Assembly (NCBI RefSeq): GCF_900099825.1
Contig: NZ_LT629693.1
Location: forward strand, 7,513,001 to 7,577,000
DNA from: Bradyrhizobium ottawaense
GTDB lineage: Bacteria > Pseudomonadota > Alphaproteobacteria > Rhizobiales > Xanthobacteraceae
Length of the DNA: 64,000 nucleotides
Reading direction: 5' to 3'
In this document: in pieces, positions 57,490-64,000 of the stretch
How the letters are laid out: each line of letters starts with the position of its first letter
Numbering within the stretch: the first letter of the stretch is position 1
Made by a program: the position numbers and the translations under genes
The notes under the pieces: model-generated
The model's input: only the letters and a program-made list of their open reading frames with translations
Databases searched by the model: none
What the model was told of the DNA's origin: nothing

Positions 57490-58499
57490 AGCGGGAGCGG
57501 GCCGCGATACTGGTCAAGGCGATGAAGCGTTCGGCTGTCTCGCTGCTGATCGATGATGTCGCTGATCGCCTGTGGAATGAAAGCGCGCAACATGATGCAG
57601 CCCCGGATGCCACCGAGACCAACCTTGCCCGGCTGATCGATTATTTCGGCAAGGCAAAATCGCTGACCGACATCGATCACACCGAGGCCAGGAAGATGGT
57701 GGCATGGCGTCGTGGCCATCACGTCACGCGGCGCGGCAAGTTGACCAAGGAGGAAAAGGACGCGCTGCCGCTGATTACTAATTCGACCGTCAACAGATCA
57801 GCCACCAAGGTGTTGCAGCGGCTCTTCACATTCGCCAAGACCGAGGGCGCGCAATTCGAACATGAGCCGAACTGGACGGAGCTTTTGCTCCCCGAACCGC
57901 AGGAGCGAGTCCGCGAACTGCATGATGATGAAGCAGCAGCGTTTGATGCTGCCATGCGCGCGGATTATGAGCCGTTCTTCGAATTTGTCGGGACCAGCGG
58001 AATGCGGCAGAAAGAATGCGTGACTCTGCGCTGGTCGGAAGTGAACTTCGGAACCCGCCAGATTGTCAGGATCGGGAAGGGCGGCAGGCGCGTGGTGTTC
58101 CCGATCACCGATACCATCCGCGACATTCTCTTCCCGTTGCAGGGCCAGCATCCGCAGTTCGTGTTTACCTACGTCGCGGTCTACGGCAACAAGCGGCTGG
58201 GGAGGGTGCGCGGCCAGCGCTACCCGTTGACGATCAACGGGACCAAGACGGCGTGGCAGACGATGCGCGCCAAGGCAGGCGTCAAGGATTTCCGCTTCCA
58301 CGATTACCGGCACGATTTCGGGACCAAGCTGTTGCGCGACAGCGGCAACCTCAAGCTGGTGCAGAAGGCGATGAACCATCGCGACATCAAGAGCACGCTG
58401 CGATATGCGCATGTGCTGGATGAGGATGTCGCCAGCGCGGTCGAGGCCGTTGCAAAGTCCCGAAAAAAGTCCCGAACCACGGTTCGGAAGGTGGGCTAA
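57366..58499 (+). CDS. tyrosine integrase
   Basis: 377 residues. The catalytic set is visible: Arg in GTSGMRQKECVTLRW, Lys region GKGGRRVVFP, HDYRHDFGTKLL with H-x-x-R, the second His in MNHRDIKSTLRYAHV and Tyr in that same motif. The C-terminal KSRKKSRTT is encoded by the right 25-bp arm repeat. It lies 37 bp before the attR core, the usual position for the enzyme of an integrated element. Confidence 0.93.
   Translation: MSVYKPKKSPFYQYDFWLGCHRFHGPTKCANRKDAEKFETVERERAAILVKAMKRSAVSLLIDDVADRLWNESAQHDAAPDATETNLARLIDYFGKAKSLTDIDHTEARKMVAWRRGHHVTRRGKLTKEEKDALPLITNSTVNRSATKVLQRLFTFAKTEGAQFEHEPNWTELLLPEPQERVRELHDDEAAAFDAAMRADYEPFFEFVGTSGMRQKECVTLRWSEVNFGTRQIVRIGKGGRRVVFPITDTIRDILFPLQGQHPQFVFTYVAVYGNKRLGRVRGQRYPLTINGTKTAWQTMRAKAGVKDFRFHDYRHDFGTKLLRDSGNLKLVQKAMNHRDIKSTLRYAHVLDEDVASAVEAVAKSRKKSRTTVRKVG
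58454..58478. repeat. right copy of 25-bp terminal direct repeat
   Basis: Identical to 41849-41873. It is embedded in the last codons of the integrase gene, 59 bp before the attR core. Confidence 0.7.
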
Positions 58500-58536
58500 C
58501 TTTCGGACAGAATTGCCAAATTCAGAATTCGCGTCA

Positions 58537-58547
58537 GAGCTTTCAGA
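58537..58547 (+). other. attR core of the 16.8-kb element
   Basis: GAGCTTTCAGA, identical to 41700-41710; downstream TGTCGTTTGCGGCG continues comEC. Confidence 0.8.
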
Positions 58548-59611
58548 TGTCGTTTGCGGCGACATTGGGTCTGGTCGCGCTGGTGCAGATCGGCATGCCG
58601 CGCCTGTTCGCCACCGCAGAGCATTCTGCGACCGCGCGGGTGGCGTTGTGGGGCGGCCGCGAAATCATGGTGCTGCTATTGGCCTCGCTGGTGGCGGGGT
58701 TCGCGACCACGCCTTATGCAGCATTTCACTTTCATCGCATCACGCCCTATGGCGTGCTGGCCAATCTCGCGGCGATGCCGGTGGTCTCGGCAGTGGTGAT
58801 GCCGGCGGGCCTGCTCGGTCTCGCGGCGATGCCGTTCGGCTTCGACGGGTTCTTCTGGTGGCTGATGGGGCTTGGCATCGACTGGATGATCTCGGTGACG
58901 CAATGGGTCGCGGGCTTGCCTGGCGCGGTCGGGCGGGTGTCGGCATTCGGCATCGGCCCGCTGATCGCGGCCAGCGGTGGCATCATCCTGCTCGGCCTGT
59001 TGCGGACGCCGCTGCGCTGGTCCGGCGCGGCATTGCTGCTGCTGGCGACGCTGTGGGCGGCGCGGGTGCCGCAGCCCGACATCCTGATTTCCGCCGATGG
59101 CCGCCTTGTCGGCGTGCGCGGCCCGGACGGGCGGCTGCATCTGATGCACGCCGCCAAAGGCTCCAAGGATGCGTTCCTGGTCAGGGAGTGGCTGGCGGCG
59201 GATGCCGATGCGCGAACCGCCGACGACGCCACGCTCGGCGCGGGCATCTCCGGCGACGACACCGGCTGCGTCACGGCATCGTCCAGTGGCGCCCTGGTCG
59301 CATGGGCGCGGCGGCCCGAGGCGCTGGCGGACGATTGCGAGCGCGCGGCGCTGATCGTGACGATCCGGCAACCGCCAGCCGCCTGCGGCGCCTCGGTGAT
59401 CGACGGCGAACGGTTGGGGCGGCAGGGCGCGCTGGCGCTGCGGCGTGGCCGTGACGGTTTTGTCGTCGACGCCGTCAAACCCGGAGGGATCGACCGTCCC
59501 TGGTCAAAGGCGATCGCCGAGGATGGCGAGACCGACAGCGCCGTCCTTGCGCCCGCGCCCCGCGCCGTCGATGCGACGCCGTCGGACGCGGATCTGCAGG
59601 CGGAAGAGTGA
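58546..59611 (+). pseudogene. comEC: comEC, C-terminal fragment
   Basis: Starts exactly where the middle fragment stops: MSFAATLGLVALVQIG, then conserved membrane helices (IMVLLLASLVAGFATTPYAA, YGVLANLAAMPVVSAVVMPA). It ends with the soluble C-terminal region (VPQPDILISADGRLVGVRG, GADIRQPPAACGASVIDG-like). The native ATG of MSF is an internal codon, so expression of this part alone is doubtful. The catalytic-like C-terminal domain is shorter than in full ComEC proteins but ends in a natural stop. Confidence 0.88.
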
Positions 59612-59622
59612 GCCGCACCGCA

Positions 59623-59865
59623 TCAATGCTCGCTCGGCGCGGGACTCGTCGGCAGCTCAAAGGCGCCGAGGTGAAATTCCTCCGGCGCCTCCGGCTCCGA
59701 GGGCAGGTTGACCAGCGTGAAGGCGGCCTCAGGATACTGCCGCCAGATCGCGAGGTCGTCGGCGCTCACCGTCAGCCAGCCGAACCTGAACATGTAGCGG
59801 CCCGGTTCGGTGACGCGTCCGGCGCGTTGCCAGGTGACCTTGTTGACCACTGTTCGCTCCCCCAT
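59623..59865 (-). CDS. small conserved hypothetical protein
   Basis: 80 residues from MGERTVVNKVTWQRAGRVTE, including YMFRFGWLTVSADDLAIWRQ and PEAAFTLVNLPSEPEAPEEF. Typical small bradyrhizobial protein. The start at 59865 is preferred over the longer frame, whose extension is Arg-rich. Confidence 0.65.
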   Translation of the reverse strand: MGERTVVNKVTWQRAGRVTEPGRYMFRFGWLTVSADDLAIWRQYPEAAFTLVNLPSEPEAPEEFHLGAFELPTSPAPSEH

Positions 59866-59918
59866 GGATCGACATGCCTCCGCCGGCCGCGACCGGCGGA
59901 GCATTTCATCGGAAGAAC

Positions 59919-60341
59919 TCAACCGATGAAAAACGATGTCGTCGTAGCGGTTGCGGCGGCCGCGGGCGCGCGTTCCGCAGCCGGCTGAAGCACCGGCAAT
60001 TGCAGCACGGTGACGCGCTGGCCTTCGCACAACTGCGTCACCAGCACGCGGCTTCCGTCCGGAAATTCGATCGCGTCGTGGTGACGATCGGGTACATCAG
60101 GCTCGATCTGGTTGAACTTGCCGACCCGCCAGCCGAGCGTTCGCATCCAGACCCAGCGCTTGTCGTATTTGACGTCCTCAGCGAACGCCAGTTCGGTGCC
60201 GGGAAGCATGCAGACCGCCATCGCGGGCGCGAGTTCTGATGCAAAGCCGCGGGTCGACGTGCCGCGGAAGGTGGTGGTAATCAGCGTCTCTCCGACTTTG
60301 GCGGGGCGCGATGCCACGGCGTGCAGACTATAGTCACACAT
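59919..60341 (-). CDS. conserved hypothetical protein
   Basis: 140 residues from MCDYSLHAVASRPAKVGETL. It includes FRGTSTRGFASELAPAMAVCM, DKRWVWMRTLGWRVGKFNQI and DAIEFPDGSRVLVTQLCEG, then a hydrophobic Ala-rich end. Common in bradyrhizobia; function unknown. The long N-terminal extension to 60443 is rejected. Confidence 0.7.
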   Translation of the reverse strand: MCDYSLHAVASRPAKVGETLITTTFRGTSTRGFASELAPAMAVCMLPGTELAFAEDVKYDKRWVWMRTLGWRVGKFNQIEPDVPDRHHDAIEFPDGSRVLVTQLCEGQRVTVLQLPVLQPAAERAPAAAATATTTSFFIG

Positions 60342-60509
60342 CGGATGGCTCCCTCGATTGAGATAGCTGACCCGTGTCTGCGGGAGGCACAGGCCTCTAT
60401 CAGATTGGACATTGACGGCGAGTCTCGCCCGCCTTCGGGGCAATTCTACGACTCCCGCGTCAGCGCTTCCATCACAAATGCGCTAACGCGTCCTGGTTCC
60501 ATATCCGCA

Positions 60510-60542
60510 ACAAAAAACCCCGGCTGAGAGCCGGGGCTTTGC
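60510..60542 (-). terminator. lexA terminator
   Basis: CCCCGGCT (60518-60525) pairs with AGCCGGGG (60529-60536), followed on the minus strand by TTTTTTG. It lies about 40 bp after the lexA stop. Confidence 0.8.
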
Positions 60543-60575
60543 TTGAGGTCGACGGTGCCGCTCGACCGGAGCCGA

Positions 60576-61283
60576 TCAATACTTCCGGTACAGCCCGATC
60601 AGCTTGCCCTGAATCCGGACCCGGTTCGGCGGCAGGATGCGGACCTCATAGGAGGCGTTGGCGGGCTCGAGCGCGATCGAGGCGCCGCGGCGGCGGAAGC
60701 GCTTCAGGGTGGCTTCCTCCTCGTCGATCAGGGCCACCACGATATCGCCGGTGTCGGCGGTCTCGTTGCGCTGGATCAGCGCCATGTCGCCGTCGAGAAT
60801 ACCGGCGTCCACCATCGAGTCGCCGCGCACTTCGAGCGCGTAATGTTCGCCGGAGCCGAGCATGTCGGGCGGAACGCTGATGGTGTGGCTGCGAGTCTGC
60901 AGCGCCTCGATCGGCGTACCGGCGGCGATCCGGCCCATCACGGGGACGGCAACCGGGCGATTGCTGTCCTCCTCGGCGGCGGCGCTGGCGGTGCGGACCT
61001 TGCCCAGCGTGCCCTCGATGACGCTCGGGGTGAAGCCGCGGCGGCCGTTGCCGTTACCGGCCCCGGAGAGTTCCGGAAGCTTGATGACCTCGATGGCCCG
61101 GGCGCGATTCGGCAGGCGGCGGATGAAGCCGCGCTCTTCCAGCGCGGTGATGAGGCGGTGGATGCCGGACTTCGAACGCAGGTCGAGCGCGTCCTTCATT
61201 TCGTCGAAGGAGGGCGGCACCCCGGCCTCCTTGAGCCGTTCGTTGATGAAACGCAGAAGTTCGTACTGTTTGCGCGTAAGCAT
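60576..61283 (-). CDS. lexA: LexA repressor
   Basis: 235 residues from [10 protein letters not shown] (an upstream ATG at 61292 is also in frame; spacing to GGGGGA favours 61283). The winged HTH is [20 protein letters not shown], then [19 protein letters not shown]. The cleavage Ala-Gly is in [13 protein letters not shown], and the Ser/Lys dyad in [13 protein letters not shown] and [13 protein letters not shown]. It represses the SOS regulon and self-cleaves with RecA. Confidence 0.96.
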   Translation of the reverse strand: MLTRKQYELLRFINERLKEAGVPPSFDEMKDALDLRSKSGIHRLITALEERGFIRRLPNRARAIEVIKLPELSGAGNGNGRRGFTPSVIEGTLGKVRTASAAAEEDSNRPVAVPVMGRIAAGTPIEALQTRSHTISVPPDMLGSGEHYALEVRGDSMVDAGILDGDMALIQRNETADTGDIVVALIDEEEATLKRFRRRGASIALEPANASYEVRILPPNRVRIQGKLIGLYRKY

Positions 61284-61383
61284 CGCGAGCATTCCCCCGG
61301 TTGACGGCGTTCGTCCGGTTTCGAGACTTCAGGTCCGGATTGCCGAGAGTTCCGAAACTCCCGCTTGTAGACACTAATTCTCG

Positions 61384-61424
61384 AAACAAATCATGAACGG
61401 ACACTATATGTTCGATATGTGTTC
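61384..61424 (-). promoter_or_regulatory. two SOS boxes upstream of lexA
   Basis: GTTCGATATGTGTTC (61410-61424) is a perfect GTTC-N7-GTTC box of the alphaproteobacterial type. A second, imperfect one (GTTC-N7-GTTT on the minus strand) covers 61384-61398. Both lie 100-140 bp upstream of the lexA start, suggesting autoregulation. Confidence 0.75.
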
Positions 61425-61486
61425 CGCAACCACTTAATTTCCGGTGAACATGGGGAGGGATTTGGCAGCAGGTGTCGCGCGCGGCC

Positions 61487-62698
61487 TCACTCCGGCAGCC
61501 GCAAGAACTCGCAAGGCGCCCCCTTCGGGGCGGCGGCGGCAAACGGCGGACGTATCACAAGTGCCCGTGCCGCAGCGAGATTTCCAAGCAGCGACGAGTC
61601 CTGCTGATTGACGGGCACAGCCGTCGGCGTGCCGTCGGCGCGCTCCTCGAGGCGGGCGCGCAAATAGTCTTCGCGCTGGTCGTTGGCGCCAAGATCGCGG
61701 CCGAGCAGGGCGGTCTCGCGCGTGTGATGGATGCTCTTGCGGCCCGAGAGCGCGCGAATCAACGGCACCAGAAACAGGTAAGCGCAGACGTAGGACGAGA
61801 CCGGATTGCCGGGCAGGCCGATCACCCGCATCCCGCCGAGCCGTCCGTGCATCATCGGCTTGCCCGGGCGCATCGCGATCCGCCAGAACGCCATGGTGAC
61901 GCCCTCGGCCTCCAGCGACTGCTTGACGAGGTCATGGTCGCCGACCGAGGCGCCGCCCGTGGTGATCAGGATATCGGCGCCGGAATCGCGGGCGCGGCGG
62001 ATGCCTTGCGTGGTGGCGGCAACCGTGTCGGCGGCAATCCCGAGGTCGACGGTCTCGGCGCCCTCGGCGCGCGCCAGCGCGCGCAGCGCATAGCCGTTGG
62101 AATAAACGATCTGCCCGGGGCCGGGGATGTTGCCCGGCATCACCAGCTCGTCGCCGGTAGCGAGCACGGCGACCTTCGGGCGGCGGCGGACTGCAAGCTC
62201 CGGATAATTCATGCCGGCGGCGAGCGAGAGATCGCGGTCGGTGAGGCGGCTGCCGCCCGCAAGCAAAACGTCGCCCTCGCGGAAATCGACTCCGGCCGGG
62301 CGGATATGGCGCCCCATGACGGCGGCTTCGGTGATGCCGATGTGGTCGCCTTCGACGCTGGTGTCTTCCTGGATGATGACGGCATCGGCGCCGTCGGGAA
62401 CGACGCCGCCGGTGAAAATCCGCACCGCTTCGCCGGCTGCGACAATTCGCTCGAACGGGCGGCCGGCGGCGACCTCGCCGATCACCTTCAGCCGTGCGGT
62501 GAGGTCACGGGCGTCGGCGGCGCGCACCGCATAGCCGTCCATCGCCGACATCGCCTGCGGCGGCTGGGTGCGGCGCGCGGCGACGTCGCGCGCCAGCACG
62601 CGATGATAGGCGGTATCGAGCGCGGCCATTTCCTCGGGCAACGGGTCGGCGCCCGCCAGAATGGCGGCAAGCGCGTCGGCAACCGGCATCAAGGCCAC
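61487..62698 (-). CDS. moeA: molybdopterin molybdenumtransferase
   Basis: 403 residues; inserts molybdate into molybdopterin. Landmarks are RRTQPPQAMSAMDGYAVRA, IFTGGVVPDGADAVIIQED, VAVLATGDELV, TTGGASVGDHDLVK, and RPGKPMMHGRLGGM followed by GLPGNPVSSYVC. It lies next to lexA as in other bradyrhizobia. Confidence 0.96.
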   Translation of the reverse strand: MALMPVADALAAILAGADPLPEEMAALDTAYHRVLARDVAARRTQPPQAMSAMDGYAVRAADARDLTARLKVIGEVAAGRPFERIVAAGEAVRIFTGGVVPDGADAVIIQEDTSVEGDHIGITEAAVMGRHIRPAGVDFREGDVLLAGGSRLTDRDLSLAAGMNYPELAVRRRPKVAVLATGDELVMPGNIPGPGQIVYSNGYALRALARAEGAETVDLGIAADTVAATTQGIRRARDSGADILITTGGASVGDHDLVKQSLEAEGVTMAFWRIAMRPGKPMMHGRLGGMRVIGLPGNPVSSYVCAYLFLVPLIRALSGRKSIHHTRETALLGRDLGANDQREDYLRARLEERADGTPTAVPVNQQDSSLLGNLAAARALVIRPPFAAAAPKGAPCEFLRLPE

Positions 62699-62724
62699 GG
62701 GCGAAACTCCCTCAAATTCCAGAC

Positions 62725-63366
62725 TTAAATCCCGGGTGCGGTAATCCCGAGTGCGGTGAGTGCTTTTGCCACGTCATCCGTCGATGTCACGTGGACAGCA
62801 GCCAGGCCGCGCGCCCGCGCGCCCTCGATGTTGGCGGCGACGTCGTCGAAGAACAGGATTCGCGACGCCGGCACGCCGATCGCCTTTACCACATGATCAT
62901 AGGCCTCGGCGTCGGGTTTTCTCAAGCCGATGGTCGAGGACAGGAATATCTCGCGGAAGTGGCCGAGCACGTCGGAATACGTTCTCGAGAAATGCGCGAC
63001 GTGGGCCGGATTGGTATTGGAGAAGGCATAGAGCGGCATCCGTTTGGCGGCGTTTGCCAATAGCTGCGCGATGCCGGGCATCTCGCCGGCGAAGATCGCG
63101 TTCCAGCCCTCGAGAAACTGCTCGTCCGTGATGCCGATGCCAAGCGACGTGCGCAGGTTGTGGAAGAACGCGGCGTCGTCGATCCTTCCGACCTCGTGGT
63201 GCCTGAAACTGTCATCGACGACAAAGCGGCTGGCAAGCTCCGCCGGCGTGCAGCCGGCATGACCAGCCCAGCTTGCCATGACCTTGTTGAGATCGATGTC
63301 GAGCACGACGCGCCCGATGTCGAACAGCAGCACGTCAGTGGAGTGGGGGGCGAGCGGGGCGGTCAT
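62725..63366 (-). CDS. HAD-family hydrolase (subfamily IA)
   Basis: 213 residues. Motif I is LLFDIGRVVLDIDLNKV, where the usual second Asp of DxDx is replaced by Gly-Arg (DIGRV), as in other YihX-like members. Motif II is YAFSNTNPAH, and the later motifs are GLRKPDAEAYDHV and LFFDDVAANIEGARARG. Probable small-molecule phosphatase; substrate unknown. It is 26 bp upstream of moeA. Confidence 0.87.
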   Translation of the reverse strand: MTAPLAPHSTDVLLFDIGRVVLDIDLNKVMASWAGHAGCTPAELASRFVVDDSFRHHEVGRIDDAAFFHNLRTSLGIGITDEQFLEGWNAIFAGEMPGIAQLLANAAKRMPLYAFSNTNPAHVAHFSRTYSDVLGHFREIFLSSTIGLRKPDAEAYDHVVKAIGVPASRILFFDDVAANIEGARARGLAAVHVTSTDDVAKALTALGITAPGI

Positions 63367-63499
63367 GGCAGTCGTTTACAAAACTGGACCATTCCGGGCA
63401 ACGCCGGGGTGGCGTCAAGGGCGTCAGCCCGAACAATCCGGCGCTTAAGCCGGCGCGCGACCTGTGCTAAGCGTTGGCAAATTTGAGGAGAGTGATCGC

Positions 63500-63862
63500 A
63501 TGACAATCTTGAGCCGAGTCTTCAGCCGGGTTCCGGGCCTGGTCGCCCTGATCGCGTTGCTGGCAGTCGTCATGATTTTGCCCGCCTCGGCGCAGGACAA
63601 CCACGTTCAGAGATACGGCGAGAAAGACACGGAAAAGTCCGCAACCGAAAAAGCCGCCGAAAAGGAGGCCCAGAAGGCTTACGAGCGGTCGCTGGGCAAT
63701 ATCCCCGCGCAAAAAAGCACCGACCCGTGGGGAATTGTGCGCAGCGACGATGCGCCAAAGGCCGCCAAGGCCGCACCGGCGAAACCCAAGGTCAAGAATG
63801 AGGCCGCCAAGACCGACGCGACAAAGTCGGCCGACAGCAAGACCGGCGCCGCCGCGAAATAA
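63500..63862 (+). CDS. small exported Lys/Ala-rich protein
   Basis: 120 residues. A signal peptide (VPGLVALIALLAVVMILPASAQ) is followed by charged low-complexity sequence (EKDTEKSATEKAAEKEAQKA, KPKVKNEAAKTDATKSADSK) and the short motif STDPWGIVRSDD. The start at 63500 follows GAGGAGAGTGATCGC. Similar proteins are common in bradyrhizobia; the role is unknown. Confidence 0.7.
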   Translation: MTILSRVFSRVPGLVALIALLAVVMILPASAQDNHVQRYGEKDTEKSATEKAAEKEAQKAYERSLGNIPAQKSTDPWGIVRSDDAPKAAKAAPAKPKVKNEAAKTDATKSADSKTGAAAK

Positions 63863-63884
63863 CAGAGAAGACGCTCCCGGCCCT

Positions 63885-64000
63885 GTGCCGGGCAATGCTG
63901 TCACCCGCGGGGTCCGGGGCGTCGAGTTGCGCAACCGTATCGTGGTGCCGCCGATGCACCAATATTCGGCCATCAAGGGCTTTCCGACCGACTGGCACCT
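63885..64000 (+). CDS. Old Yellow Enzyme-like flavin oxidoreductase, 3' end outside window
   Basis: The frame from a GTG at 63885 reads GVELRNRIVVPPMHQYSAIK, then GFPTDWHL, the N-terminal signature of NADH:flavin oxidoreductases of the YqjM/Old Yellow Enzyme group. The start is uncertain and most of the gene lies beyond the window. Confidence 0.75.
   Translation, partial: MPGNAVTRGVRGVELRNRIVVPPMHQYSAIKGFPTDWH

Overview
The window is chromosomal DNA of a Bradyrhizobium-like alphaproteobacterium (Nitrobacteraceae). The basis is high-GC coding, the core order rpsB-tsf-pyrH-frr-uppS-cdsA-dxr-rseP-bamA-lpxD-fabZ-lpxA-lpxI-lpxB, then gltA, gltX and glnS, a lexA gene with GTTC-N7-GTTC SOS boxes, and many small proteins of the kind seen in bradyrhizobia. 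Family assignments come from reading motifs in the translations; no database search was run.

Layout. 1-636: an IS630-type transposase cut by the window edge, inserted into the 3' part of an acyl-CoA dehydrogenase gene. 637-6770: an acyl-CoA catabolism cluster (dehydrogenase, SDR, two MaoC-type hotdog proteins, thiolase-like protein) divergent from a TetR regulator and an acyl-CoA ligase, with a palindromic candidate operator between them. 7030-9141: a protein made of two nearly identical 314-residue halves. 9477-10012: a decayed glyoxalase-like gene. 10310-25802: translation and envelope biogenesis cluster (ribosome, isoprenoid, phospholipid, outer-membrane assembly, lipid A). 25964-30690: citrate synthase and two aminoacyl-tRNA synthetases.

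31545-59611 is the most interesting part. One comEC gene (DNA-uptake channel) is split into three pieces: 31545-~32148, ~41391-41709 and 58546-59611. The first gap (about 9.2 kb) is a decayed prophage-like segment with frameshifted virion-type and P-loop ATPase genes and a 3' fragment of tRNA-Trp near its right end; part of comEC has been lost there. The second gap (about 16.8 kb, 41700-58547) is a cleanly bounded integrative element. It has an 11-bp core repeat at both ends, a tyrosine integrase, an excisionase-like protein, an RHH protein and a DUF3631-type ATPase. It also carries a small-terminase-like protein in a run of small phage-like genes, a serine recombinase, a toxin-antitoxin pair, a HEPN-motif protein, and about 1.2 kb of gene-poor DNA that can fold into several hairpins. 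Removing it rejoins comEC in frame at this junction, inside the conserved SFQ-SFAA segment. With no large terminase, portal or capsid gene recognised, it looks more like a phage satellite or small genomic island than a full prophage; that reading is inference.

59623-64000 returns to the core: two small proteins, lexA, moeA, a HAD hydrolase, a small exported protein and the start of an Old Yellow Enzyme-like gene.
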